From Flammeovirgaceae bacterium UBA2366 (GTDB taxonomy: Bacteria; Bacteroidota; Bacteroidia; Cytophagales; Cyclobacteriaceae), in NCBI GenBank assembly GCA_002344065.1, contig DDTK01000001.1, positions 190,621-254,620 of the forward strand: 64,000 nucleotides of DNA. The letters run 5' to 3'. Both the position numbers and the translations under genes were made by a program. The notes under the pieces were generated by a model that made no database searches, was not told the origin of the DNA, and worked only from the letters and a program-made list of their open reading frames with translations. Shown in pieces: positions 37,255 to 47,123 of the stretch (the stretch's first letter is position 1; every line of letters begins with the position of its first letter).

Positions 37255-40200
37255 ATGCGCTTTTTGATCCGGTTGGTGTGTGTGTGGCTGTTTGTTTATG
37301 GCTCAGGGCAGGTTACCGTAGCCCAGCAAGCGGACAGTCTGCTGCAGTTACTGGACAAGTCCACCTCACCTGAGTCAACCATTCATCTGTATCAGCAACT
37401 GGCTGAGCTGGCCTCCGATGAAAACACGGCATTGGCATACTACCAAAAGGCGTTAGCCACTGCCCGGCAAACCAAAAACAACAACCTGATTGTGGAAGCA
37501 TATACCCGGTTGGGTAAGCACCACCGCCTGCGCAGCGATTACCTGTTGGCGATTCCCATTTATAAAAATGGGTTAAGTGTTATTAATGACTCATCGAGTC
37601 CGGTTCTACTTGACACCTATCTTGAACTGGGCATTGCATACCTCCGCTTGTCTAAACTCGACTCAGCGGAATATTATTTAAAAAAAGGTATCAACATCAC
37701 TTCGGCACATCCGGATTCACACATGCAAGCTTCCCTGTATAATATGATGGGTAACCTGATGAAGGAAAAAAACGATTACAAGGAAGCAATAACATACTAC
37801 CTCAAAGCCACTGAAATTTTTGAACAGACGGGTGATGATGATGGACTCACACAAAGCCTTTCGAACATTGGCAATCTGCAAAACCTGTCGGGCGATTACG
37901 ACAAGGCACTTGACTACGCGTTGAAAAGTCTTGCGATTGCTGAAAAGATTAACAAGCAACCGTCCATCGCATATGCCAACCGGTTGCTGGGCAGAATTTA
38001 TCGCAGGCTTGGTCAATTTGACAACGCGCTGCTTGCTTATGATCGTGCCCTACGTGTTTATCAAACTTCAGCAGCAAAGCGCGATGTTGCAGAAACCCTG
38101 ACCAGTATCGGAAACATCTATTACGAAAAAGAAAACCTCGAGAAAGCAAAAGCAAATTATCTGAAATCCCTGCAGATCAGCAAAACCATTTCCGATTCAG
38201 CCAACATGGCGTACAGCTATTCGGCTTTGGGATTTGCCTCCTATGAACTAAAGCGCAATAAAGAAGCCGTATTCTATTTCGATTCCGCTATTCGTGTGGC
38301 CAAACAGCTAAAACTTTTTCCATTGGTCATGGATGGCTATCAGGCCCTGAGTGAATTGTATGCTGGTCAAAAAAACTATGAGCTTGCGTATGCCTATCAT
38401 CAGCGTTATGCATCATTAAGCGACAGCCTGAGCCAAATGCAAAACAAACGGGAAGCAGCTGCACTGGAAGCACGTTACCAGAACGAGAAAAAGGAAAATG
38501 AAATCCGGGCATTAAAAGCTGAGAATGAGATCAACCAATTGCGGCTGCAAAAACAAAGCAGTCAACGAAACTACCTGATCGGCTTTCTCCTCCTTTCGCT
38601 TATGGTGATTGGCATGTTCTACTATTTATATCGCGAAAAGCAAAAACTTACCAAAAGGCTGGCAGCACTCAACGAGACACAATCCAGGTTCTTCGCCAAC
38701 ATTTCACATGAGTTCCGCACTCCGCTTACGCTGATTATTGGTCCGCTTCAACAAAAAATTGAACAAAACCCTTCATCACCGGAAACAAAAGATTTTAAAA
38801 TGATGCATCGTAATGCGTTTAGGCTGCACCGGCTAATTGATGAGATACTTGATTTATCAAAAATTGAATCGGGCAACATGAACATACAGGCAGCAGAAAG
38901 CGACCTGAAACAATTTTTAAAAACTGCATACGCGTCCTTCGAATCGCTGGCCAACCAGAAACAAATCAACTATTTATTACAACTACCGGATGCAGCTATT
39001 GTCGGATATTTTGATCGCGATAAAGTGGAGAAGATTGTTTATAATCTTTTATTCAACGCGTTAAAGTTTACGCCAGAAGGTGGTACGGTACAACTCATCG
39101 CTTCGGTGAGCGCAGACCAACTGACGATACAGGTTGCGGATAGCGGCCCGGGCATACCAGAAGAAAAACTGCCCCACATTTTTGATCGCTTTTTTCAGGT
39201 AGAGGAATCGGCAAGTATCCATGGCGGTACAGGTTTAGGGCTTGCATTATCAAAAGAATTGGCCCATGCACATCACGGAACGTTAACAGCAGCCAACCAG
39301 AAATCGGGCGGAAGTGTATTTACATTAACGTTTCCCATTGCACAGGGCTACTATAAAAATGAATTATCGCCAACGGTTTTATCACCTGCTGATTTTTCAT
39401 TTAAAACGTACCTCGAAGAGGAAGTGCTCTATGACACAGCCGTTGATGCTGAAACTGCCTTGCCCGTATTGGTGATTGCTGAAGATCAATCCGATATGCG
39501 CGAATTTATCCGCCAGGTTATGGCTGATCACTATCAAATCATATTGGCTGAAGATGGGAAAGATGCCTGGGAGAAAATTCTGCAACACGTTCCTGACCTG
39601 GTGATCAGCGACCTGATGATGCCCGGCCTGAATGGCAACGAACTGTGCAAAAAAATTAAAAGTCATGAAGCCACCAGCCACGTTCCGGTGATATTGCTTA
39701 CCGCACGTGCCGATCAGCAAAGCAAACTGGAGGGACTGCACACCGGTGCTGACGATTACCTGACCAAGCCATTCGATGCGCGTGAATTGCAGGCGCGTGT
39801 TCAAAACCTGATTACGCAACGGGAAAAATTAAAAGTACTGTTTGCCCATCGGTCTACACCTTTTACTCCTGTTGCTGACGAAACCCCTGAATCACAATTT
39901 GTAAATAAGGTAATCGGTATTCTCAAAAAGAATTTTGCCGATCCGGACTTTGGGGTGGATGAATTTACCCGTGAGATCGGCATGAGCCGTATGCAGTTGC
40001 ACCGCAAACTCAAAGCCCTTACCGATAAATCGCCTGGTGACTTTTTACGGCTTTTCCGGTTGGAGCATGCCAAAAAGCTGCTTTCCGCAAAAGGGATATC
40101 CGTAAGCGAGGCCGCGTATCAATCCGGTTTTAATAACCTTCCCAATTTCAGCCGACTCTTTAAAGCGTGGGCAGGTGTAACACCTTCCGAATACATGGAA

Positions 40201-40257
40201 AATCCATCCAAAAGCCCTGGTGTTACAAATCCGCAAGACATTGTTACAAATCCGTAA
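37255..40257 (+). CDS. hybrid two-component system protein (HTCS 1), TPR sensor
   Basis: A 1000-residue fusion of kinase and regulator. The signal peptide ends at VAQQ, and about nine TPR repeats form the periplasmic sensor. One span lies near 439-459, then HisKA with NISHEFRTPLTL near 481, HATPase (DSGPGIPEEKL, GGTGLGLALSKEL), receiver (about 738-860, Asp in LVISDLMMPG), and an AraC-type DNA-binding domain (about 885-985, EAAYQSGFNNLPNFSRLFKA). The ATG at 37255 is used. The last codons (GVTNPQDIVTNP) overlap a 21-base direct repeat that recurs before 45316, which may be its binding site. TPR sensors in HTCS proteins are less usual than Reg_prop propellers. Confidence 0.92.
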   Translation: MRFLIRLVCVWLFVYGSGQVTVAQQADSLLQLLDKSTSPESTIHLYQQLAELASDENTALAYYQKALATARQTKNNNLIVEAYTRLGKHHRLRSDYLLAIPIYKNGLSVINDSSSPVLLDTYLELGIAYLRLSKLDSAEYYLKKGINITSAHPDSHMQASLYNMMGNLMKEKNDYKEAITYYLKATEIFEQTGDDDGLTQSLSNIGNLQNLSGDYDKALDYALKSLAIAEKINKQPSIAYANRLLGRIYRRLGQFDNALLAYDRALRVYQTSAAKRDVAETLTSIGNIYYEKENLEKAKANYLKSLQISKTISDSANMAYSYSALGFASYELKRNKEAVFYFDSAIRVAKQLKLFPLVMDGYQALSELYAGQKNYELAYAYHQRYASLSDSLSQMQNKREAAALEARYQNEKKENEIRALKAENEINQLRLQKQSSQRNYLIGFLLLSLMVIGMFYYLYREKQKLTKRLAALNETQSRFFANISHEFRTPLTLIIGPLQQKIEQNPSSPETKDFKMMHRNAFRLHRLIDEILDLSKIESGNMNIQAAESDLKQFLKTAYASFESLANQKQINYLLQLPDAAIVGYFDRDKVEKIVYNLLFNALKFTPEGGTVQLIASVSADQLTIQVADSGPGIPEEKLPHIFDRFFQVEESASIHGGTGLGLALSKELAHAHHGTLTAANQKSGGSVFTLTFPIAQGYYKNELSPTVLSPADFSFKTYLEEEVLYDTAVDAETALPVLVIAEDQSDMREFIRQVMADHYQIILAEDGKDAWEKILQHVPDLVISDLMMPGLNGNELCKKIKSHEATSHVPVILLTARADQQSKLEGLHTGADDYLTKPFDARELQARVQNLITQREKLKVLFAHRSTPFTPVADETPESQFVNKVIGILKKNFADPDFGVDEFTREIGMSRMQLHRKLKALTDKSPGDFLRLFRLEHAKKLLSAKGISVSEAAYQSGFNNLPNFSRLFKAWAGVTPSEYMENPSKSPGVTNPQDIVTNP
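40221..40254 (+). promoter_or_regulatory. 21-bp-spaced direct repeat (HTCS 1 site candidate), copy A
   Basis: TGTTACAAATCCG at 40221 and again at 40242, exactly 21 bases apart, two helical turns. The segment lies in the last codons of the HTCS gene and ends 126 bases before the ATG at 40381. The same arrangement recurs at 45226-45259. AraC-type regulators typically bind such direct repeats. Confidence 0.6.
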
Positions 40258-40380
40258 CACCGTAACGTAAGTCGTCAATATTTTTAACTGGGCATCTATC
40301 CGAAAAGATTTGGGTAGTAACCGCTGGTAATAAACACATTTAATGGGTTCCCAATCCGGCAAAAATTTTCCTTTTACACA

Positions 40381-43300
40381 ATGCAAAGATTAACCGCACT
40401 AACCTTTATCTCCTGCGTATTGGCGATCGTTTCGCAGGCGCAGATTGCCAGTACATTCAACACCAATGCTGATGGATGGATTTTGCGAAATGATGGAAAA
40501 AGCATATCGGCAACGGTTACCCATCACGCAACTGGTGGAAACCCCGGAGGATATATTTCAGGGGAAGTTCCTGTTGATAATTATCCTGCTTTTTTCTGGC
40601 AGGCTCCTGAAAAGTTCAGGGGTAACTTAACATACCGGTCTTTCGGACAAACCCTCACCTTCAGTTTGCAACAAGCGCTTTCAGGAGATAATGGAGAATT
40701 CAATGGAAATTATGATGAAGTCAACTACCCCGATGTCATTATTTCAAACGGCTCTCAAACGATCTATCTCCACACCAGCCCAAAACCAGAACTGGCACCA
40801 GGATGGAGCACGTATTCAGTAACATTAAGCACCTCCTCGGCCTGGCGCACCGGCTCATCCATGCTTAGCGGACTGGCCACGAATGCACAAATAAAAGCTG
40901 TGCTTAATAATGTCACCACACTTCACATTCGGGCAAACTACAATCTATCAGCCAATACATTGGGCTTAAGTAATGTTTCATTAGGGCAGCGCACGCTTCT
41001 TACTCCACCTTCGATATCAGGAATTTCGGACACATCAGGAAAACCAGGCAGCATACTTACGATCACTGGAAATAATTTTGCGACCAACTCTGATGATAAT
41101 CTGGTTTACTTCGGTGGTGTATTGGCTACCATATCCAGTGTCAGTACCACTCAATTAGTGGTGACTATTCCTACCGGAGCAACATACGACTATATCAAAA
41201 TAGTAAACAAAGTAACCGGCCTTACCACCAGCAGCGCAAATCCTTTTGTTCCCACATTTAATGACGGTGGTAGAATTATAGCAGCTTCCTTCAAACCAAA
41301 AATTGAAATACCTACATCATCCGACAATATGTTAAGCATGAAAGTTGCCGATATTGACGGAGATGGGTGGAACGATCTGGTAATAACAGAAACTTCAAAT
41401 ACGGTTTCCATATTCAGAAATAAAGGAACAGGAAATGACCTTACGGCAGATTCATTCGAAAATAAGGTGACACTATCCGGTGGCGGCAACCAAACCGGAT
41501 TATTTATTGCCGATGCTGATGGAGACGGAAAGCTGGACATCATCACCGGATTCAGTAATGGCTTTCAAAAGAGCTTTGCCACGTTTCGCAATACCAGTTC
41601 ACCTGGAACCATTTCTTTTGAAACCGTAGAATTATGGCCTGGGCTTGTCTATTCCGGTATTACATCCGAAGCCATTGATCTGGACGGTGATGGCCTTGTA
41701 GATCTCATGGGCCAACACGGCAACAGTTCTGCTGCTCCCGACTTTTGGGTTGCGCAAAACATCAGTACACCCGGCAATATTGAGTTTGGAGCTCCCGTTG
41801 GTTTCTTTGGATCCAGTACAGTTGATGCCGGAGTAAACGTTACCGCTGGCGACCTCAATAGTGACGGTAAACCTGATCTCATTATAAAATATGGATTTGG
41901 TGGGGGCTTTGCGATAGCAGAAAATACTTCAACACCGGGTGTCATTTCTTTCGGAACACCCATTGCCTTTGTACGATCTTCCTATGGAAGATTGGTGATC
42001 GGTGATTTTAACAATGATGGAAAAAACGACATTGCTGTGAGGCATGGCTTTTTCAATGACGACATTATCCTCTTTATGAATAACGATACGGATGGAGCAC
42101 TAACCGCATCTGATTTCAGCACGCAGGTAATTATCGACAGTGAACTTTTTGCGGGTGGAAATATCTCCGTAGCTGATGTCAATGGTGATGGTCGGCCGGA
42201 TTTTGTGCTCACAGACGGAACATATTTCGGTGTGTTTGAAAATGTTTACATGGGTGGAGTGTTCAATGCCAATGCATTTGTACCGGCTTACCTGGTGGGC
42301 ACGGAAGGCGCCTGGTTAAATGAAGCTCCACCCGTGATTGCTGACCTGAACGGTGATGGCCAACCGGAAATTATCGTGTATGTCACTGCAACCAATCCCA
42401 GGGCATTTGCTATTTATGAAAATATCAACGCACAGGCCCCGGTAATCTCGCTGAATACCATTACTCCGTTAAGCGGTCCAATTGGAAGTTCCGTAACCAT
42501 TACGGGCAGCAACTTTTCCATAGTACCTGCGGAAAATAGCGTCATGTTTGGTGCGGTGAGAGGAACGGTTACTGCTGCCTCGGAAACCAGTTTAACCGTA
42601 ACTGTACCGGCTGGTGCTTCAATGGCAAAAATTTCAGTAACCCGCGATCGACTCACATCAACCTATCACCTGCCGTTTACCCCCACATTCTCGGGAGGAG
42701 TAAGTTTTGATAATACTCACTTCGCCCCTCCGGTATCATTTCCAGTTAGTTCGGTGCAATACGATCCAGAAGTTGCCGACTTAAATAATGATGGCAAGCC
42801 TGATATCATGGTGAATGGGTCTGGTAATGGATTAACTTTTCGCAATACCCATACTAGCGGAAGCCTTTCAGCCACTTCATTAACAGCAGGTACCACAGCT
42901 AACTCTGCATCTCCGCCACGGCTAATGGATTTAGACGGAGACGGCAAACTTGACCTCGTTGGTGGGAGTAATGTCTTTCGAAACATCAGTTCCGGAGATC
43001 CTATTGATTACTCTACATCCGTTTATATCAGTCCGGGCGGGTTCTTTTTTAACGATTTCGCTGACTTTAACCGGGATGGACGAATCGATTTCATCGGTGT
43101 AAATGGTTCTGTTGTATCATTGATCGAAAACAGAACAACTGTAGGTACATTTTTAGGACTTACCCGGGCAAGTTCTTTCAGTAACTCCATTCAATTTTCA
43201 AAACCTGCAGTTGGGGGATCGGTTGTTGCTGCCGATTTCGACAGCGATGGAGAAACGGACATTGCTGCCACCAACCCCGGCACAGACAATGTTTCGGTTT

Positions 43301-45180
43301 GGAAAAACAACGGTGCTTATCGAATTACCACTACCCAGTTCACAACTCTGCCGGTCATTACTGTTGGTGATAATCCTTCGCGCATCTATACCGGTGATTT
43401 TGACCGGGATGGAAAAATTGATTTACTGATTATCCACTCAACCGGTACAACCTCAACACAAATTACCATACTGCAAAACCAGAGTACGCCCGGTAATATT
43501 TCATTCAGTGCACCCCTTAACCTTATCAACCCATCGGCATTAACCGTTGCCCATGTTGCCGATCTGGACGGTGACGGCAAACCCGAAATCATTACTACCA
43601 GCGAAAGTGGTAATCGTTTCTCGATCTTCAAAAACATTCATACTTCAGGAGCGTTGACAGCAACTTCTTTTGCGGCCCCTTTCAACACAACGGTTACGGG
43701 CCCGCGTGGCATTACTACTGGCGACCTCAACGTAGATGGTAAGCCTGAAATTATTCTTACGCGTGCAGCCGGGTTATTGGAGGTGTACCAAAATCTTATC
43801 CCTACAACTTCCATCACGATTTCCACGCAACCCATTACTCCAAATAATACTTGTGTGGGTAGTTCTGCCTTATTCACTACCGAAGCCACTGGCACCACCA
43901 ACATCACCTATCAATGGCAAAAGTTTAATTCCGGCACTTCGCTTTTTGAAGACTTAACCAACAATGCCGTGTACTCCGGTGTTGCAACCGGAACGTTGTC
44001 AATAGCTAATGTAACTTCTACGGAAGCGGGCAATTACCGGTGTTTGATCAAAGGTGATTTGGCCGCGGATGTTTTCACCAATGTAGCTACTCTTGTTGTA
44101 AACCCACTGCCTGCATCTCCTGGTGTTACAGATGCTTCAACTTGTGGCTCAGGCTCGGTAATTCTATCAGCATCTGGTGGCACGCCTGGAAATTACAGGT
44201 GGTACACACAAACACCACTCGCACTGATTGCCGGTGAAGTAAACGAAACCTACACCACACCGGTGCTGACAACCACCACTACTTACCTTGTTTCTATTGC
44301 GGATGCGTTCTGCGAAAGTAATCGTGTTCCGGTTACTGCAACGGTGTCTTCCGTTCCTACACAGCCTGCAATTGCTTCAAGCATTACACCGGTCGGCAAT
44401 GCCGTTACCGTGTGCAGCAGCGCCACGCTTACGTTAACTGCACCTGCAGGTTTTGCAGCATACACCTGGTCGACAGGCGAAACAACTCAACAGATTACAG
44501 CTGCTACCAGCGGAAATTATTCTGTTACCGTTACGAATGCCGAGGGTTGTGCCAGTCCGGCTTCTGCTTCACTCAATGTTACAGTTATTCCCGAACCGTG
44601 TAGCAACCAGCCACCGGTAATTATTTCCGCGTTAACGGGATTGTACATTGAAGGTGTTGTTCGGATTGACCTGACTCCTTTATTAAGTGATCCGGATGAT
44701 AACCTGGACCTGGGTAGTTTGCGGGTGTTGAATACACAAACTACAGCAGGGGCAACTGCCTCTATAAATTCTTCCAATGAACTGATTTTGGATTATGGCG
44801 GCATCTTGTTTACGGGTATTGATCGCATCTCCATTGAAGTATGCGACTTATTAGGTGCTTGCACGCAACAGCAGCTCACCATCAATGTTGAGGGCGACAT
44901 CATTGTGCGCACAGGCTTCTCTCCTAACGGTGATGATCGTAATGATTTCTTCCAAATTGATTATATCAATCTGTTCTCCGACACGCAGCAGAACAAGGTT
45001 ACCATTTACAACCGCTGGGGCGATGTGGTGTTTGAAATTTCGAACTACGACAACCAAACACGTGTATTCACCGGGCTGAACAAAAATGGAAATGAATTGC
45101 CTTCAGGTACGTACTTCTACAAACTTGAATTCAAAAGCGGGCGACCGGCCAAAACAGGGTATTTGTCGTTGAGGAAGTGA
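40381..45180 (+). CDS. giant FG-GAP/IPT/Ig-like surface protein with CHU_C domain (paralogue 2)
   Basis: A 1599-residue exported protein with the same plan as the gene at 21268: a signal peptide (VSQAQ), STFNTNADGW N-terminal domain, IPT/TIG (SGISDTSGKPGSILTITGNN), FG-GAP repeats (DIDGDGWND, DADGDGKLD), a second IPT (LSGPIGSSVTITGSNF), more FG-GAP repeats, Ig-like domains and CHU_C (GFSPNGDDRNDFFQIDYI). Acidic loops with DGDG suggest calcium binding. It is predicted to be secreted through the type IX system. Its C-terminal third is nearly identical in DNA to the other copy. It lies directly downstream of HTCS 1 and its direct-repeat site. Confidence 0.9.
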   Translation: MQRLTALTFISCVLAIVSQAQIASTFNTNADGWILRNDGKSISATVTHHATGGNPGGYISGEVPVDNYPAFFWQAPEKFRGNLTYRSFGQTLTFSLQQALSGDNGEFNGNYDEVNYPDVIISNGSQTIYLHTSPKPELAPGWSTYSVTLSTSSAWRTGSSMLSGLATNAQIKAVLNNVTTLHIRANYNLSANTLGLSNVSLGQRTLLTPPSISGISDTSGKPGSILTITGNNFATNSDDNLVYFGGVLATISSVSTTQLVVTIPTGATYDYIKIVNKVTGLTTSSANPFVPTFNDGGRIIAASFKPKIEIPTSSDNMLSMKVADIDGDGWNDLVITETSNTVSIFRNKGTGNDLTADSFENKVTLSGGGNQTGLFIADADGDGKLDIITGFSNGFQKSFATFRNTSSPGTISFETVELWPGLVYSGITSEAIDLDGDGLVDLMGQHGNSSAAPDFWVAQNISTPGNIEFGAPVGFFGSSTVDAGVNVTAGDLNSDGKPDLIIKYGFGGGFAIAENTSTPGVISFGTPIAFVRSSYGRLVIGDFNNDGKNDIAVRHGFFNDDIILFMNNDTDGALTASDFSTQVIIDSELFAGGNISVADVNGDGRPDFVLTDGTYFGVFENVYMGGVFNANAFVPAYLVGTEGAWLNEAPPVIADLNGDGQPEIIVYVTATNPRAFAIYENINAQAPVISLNTITPLSGPIGSSVTITGSNFSIVPAENSVMFGAVRGTVTAASETSLTVTVPAGASMAKISVTRDRLTSTYHLPFTPTFSGGVSFDNTHFAPPVSFPVSSVQYDPEVADLNNDGKPDIMVNGSGNGLTFRNTHTSGSLSATSLTAGTTANSASPPRLMDLDGDGKLDLVGGSNVFRNISSGDPIDYSTSVYISPGGFFFNDFADFNRDGRIDFIGVNGSVVSLIENRTTVGTFLGLTRASSFSNSIQFSKPAVGGSVVAADFDSDGETDIAATNPGTDNVSVWKNNGAYRITTTQFTTLPVITVGDNPSRIYTGDFDRDGKIDLLIIHSTGTTSTQITILQNQSTPGNISFSAPLNLINPSALTVAHVADLDGDGKPEIITTSESGNRFSIFKNIHTSGALTATSFAAPFNTTVTGPRGITTGDLNVDGKPEIILTRAAGLLEVYQNLIPTTSITISTQPITPNNTCVGSSALFTTEATGTTNITYQWQKFNSGTSLFEDLTNNAVYSGVATGTLSIANVTSTEAGNYRCLIKGDLAADVFTNVATLVVNPLPASPGVTDASTCGSGSVILSASGGTPGNYRWYTQTPLALIAGEVNETYTTPVLTTTTTYLVSIADAFCESNRVPVTATVSSVPTQPAIASSITPVGNAVTVCSSATLTLTAPAGFAAYTWSTGETTQQITAATSGNYSVTVTNAEGCASPASASLNVTVIPEPCSNQPPVIISALTGLYIEGVVRIDLTPLLSDPDDNLDLGSLRVLNTQTTAGATASINSSNELILDYGGILFTGIDRISIEVCDLLGACTQQQLTINVEGDIIVRTGFSPNGDDRNDFFQIDYINLFSDTQQNKVTIYNRWGDVVFEISNYDNQTRVFTGLNKNGNELPSGTYFYKLEFKSGRPAKTGYLSLRK
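43885..44835 (+). repeat. copy 2 of near-identical paralogous segment
   Basis: It matches 24790-25740 almost exactly, with an exact run of about 179 bases at the beginning and short differences later. The boundary to diverged sequence is abrupt upstream. Confidence 0.85.
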
Positions 45181-45225
45181 TTTGATTTGCTACGGGCTTG
45201 GAAAATCCGCTTCTCCAGGTCCTTT

Positions 45226-45259
45226 TGTTATAAATCAGCAAAACATTGTTACAAATCCG
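45226..45259 (+). promoter_or_regulatory. 21-bp-spaced direct repeat (HTCS 1 site candidate), copy B
   Basis: TGTTATAAATCAG at 45226 and TGTTACAAATCCG at 45247, again 21 bases apart, with the spacer also like that of copy A (GCAAAACAT against GCAAGACAT). It ends 56 bases before the ATG at 45316 and is not in a coding region, so its conservation is not due to protein sequence. Confidence 0.65.
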
Positions 45260-45315
45260 TAACGGTGCCGGGAGGTATCGGGGTTAATTTTGTGTAATAC
45301 TAAAACCTATCAGCC

Positions 45316-46056
45316 ATGAAAAAATACCTGCTTGCTTTGTTCATCGCAATAATCTCTATCAATGTAAGCGCTCAAACGCTTTCTGTAATTCCAAAAATCG
45401 GTATCACGGTATCAACTATATCGATGGAGGAAACTGATAATGTACCCTTTCCCGGCTTTGAAGATGAAATCAAGTCGAAAATCGGCTTTACGATAGGTGC
45501 TGCACTTAACTATTCAATTAATGACAGGATTTCAATACAACCAGAACTCAACTTTATTCAGAAAGGCTATACAGAAAAGTCCACTTCAACCTGGACGGAA
45601 GATGATGATGGACGCTTCATCACCACCGTAACTACATCCACAACAAAAAACACATTAAATTATCTTGAAATACCAACATTAGTGAAGATCTCTTTCGGAG
45701 GCGACACAAAATTCTATGTCCTTGCAGGTCCATCTTTTGGCATTGGACTTGGAGGAAAATATACGTATGACAGCAAAATAACAGAGTCATACGATGATGT
45801 TTCAGACACCTTTAAGAGCAGCGGTAAAGGAAATATCAAGTTTGGTGACAGGCCAGAAAACGCTGAAGGTATGTATATTGACAATCGCCTCGACTTTGGT
45901 CTTCAGTTGGGTGGAGGTATTTTGATTGCCCGGAAAATATTGATTGAAGCCCGGTATGGATTAGGCCTGTCGAATCTTTACGATTCGGAAAATAATCCGG
46001 AAACAAAAAACAGAGTTTTCCAACTAACTGCAGGCATACCCTTGACGCTTCGGTAA
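45316..46056 (+). CDS. outer-membrane beta-barrel protein (PorT-like)
   Basis: A 246-residue protein. The signal peptide is MKKYLLALFIAIISINVSAQ, and strands match the outer-membrane beta-barrel family (IGAALNYSINDRISIQPELN, LEIPTLVKISFGGD, AGPSFGIGLGG), ending in QLTAGIPLTLR. An acidic loop (DDDGRFITTVTTSTT) probably faces out. It is related in style to the gene at 36412. The upstream 21-base-spaced repeat suggests control by HTCS 1. The job is unknown; anchoring or export of neighbouring surface proteins is possible. Confidence 0.8.
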   Translation: MKKYLLALFIAIISINVSAQTLSVIPKIGITVSTISMEETDNVPFPGFEDEIKSKIGFTIGAALNYSINDRISIQPELNFIQKGYTEKSTSTWTEDDDGRFITTVTTSTTKNTLNYLEIPTLVKISFGGDTKFYVLAGPSFGIGLGGKYTYDSKITESYDDVSDTFKSSGKGNIKFGDRPENAEGMYIDNRLDFGLQLGGGILIARKILIEARYGLGLSNLYDSENNPETKNRVFQLTAGIPLTLR

Positions 46057-46154
46057 GTCATTTTTTCTGGGACACGTGGCCCTGACAAAAAACACAATGT
46101 TTAGGCGCGTATGAGTTAAGTGCGTTTCAATTATCTTGCATAAAAGACACTACC

Positions 46155-47033
46155 ATGCGCGTTTATTCATGCTGGCCTTTATGCCTCTCAACGTTGCTTG
46201 CTGCCAGCCCTGTTACAGCTCAGATTTTAAGCACCTTCAATACTGATGCTGAAGGATGGACTGCCATTGATAACCTTACCGGCCCTAATCCCACGTATGT
46301 TACCCTGGGCGGAAACCCCGGTGGGTTTATTCAGGTGGTGGATGGTGTAGGAGGCACGGCTACTTATTTTGTTGCCCCTGCTAAATTCCTGGGTGACCGG
46401 TCAGCGTCCTTCGGTCAACTGCTACAGTTCGATTTACAGGTTTCGGTTATCGCCAACAGCAGTACCGCAGGTGTACGGTTAACGGGCGGAGGCATAATCC
46501 TGGTGAAGTTGCTCACCCCTGAGTTTTTGCTTCCGGTTGTTGCACCCGGATGGTCATCTTACGCTTTTCGTTTAGATGAATCAACTGCATGGCGGGTAAC
46601 GTCTACTACTGGTCCGCTTGCTACCAACACACAAATTCAAACGGCATTGGCTTCACTCACTGAATTGGCTATCAATGGTGAATACAGCACGGTTGGTGCC
46701 GATGGTGGCGGACTGGACAATGTGGTGTTGGAAGAGGGCAGTGCGCCACCCATAATCGTCTATAATGCGGTATCACCAAACGGGGATGAGAAAAATGAAA
46801 TTCTGTTTATTCAGTTTATTGATGCAAGCCCACTAACCCAACAAAACCGGGTGAGCATTTACAACCGCTGGGGGGATCTTGTATTCGAAGCAGAGAACTA
46901 TAACAATAGCAACCAGGTATTCAAGGGCCTGAGTACATCAGGAAATGAATTACCGAATGGAACCTATTTCTACCGGATTGAATTTGCCAGCGGCCTGGAA
47001 ACAAAAACCGGTTTCCTGTCATTAAAAAAGTAA
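46155..47033 (+). CDS. minimal CHU_C surface protein
   Basis: A 292-residue exported protein. The signal peptide ends at VTAQ. It has the same N-terminal domain as the giants (ILSTFNTDAEGWTAIDN, then APGWSSYAFRLDESTAWRV), and the CHU_C sorting domain follows at once (AVSPNGDEKNEILFIQFI). All IPT, FG-GAP and Ig-like parts are absent. It looks like an internally shortened relative of the proteins at 21268 and 40381. The intact frame and separate codon choices suggest it is functional. The N-terminal domain may be the binding part, being the only other shared piece. Confidence 0.85.
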   Translation: MRVYSCWPLCLSTLLAASPVTAQILSTFNTDAEGWTAIDNLTGPNPTYVTLGGNPGGFIQVVDGVGGTATYFVAPAKFLGDRSASFGQLLQFDLQVSVIANSSTAGVRLTGGGIILVKLLTPEFLLPVVAPGWSSYAFRLDESTAWRVTSTTGPLATNTQIQTALASLTELAINGEYSTVGADGGGLDNVVLEEGSAPPIIVYNAVSPNGDEKNEILFIQFIDASPLTQQNRVSIYNRWGDLVFEAENYNNSNQVFKGLSTSGNELPNGTYFYRIEFASGLETKTGFLSLKK

Positions 47034-47123
47034 GCTTGCCATGTAAGCCCTTCTTACCTGTAAAAGATTACCTTCACCAAATCATATATTCATCATCATC
47101 CAAAACGATTAAATCTTATCCTT

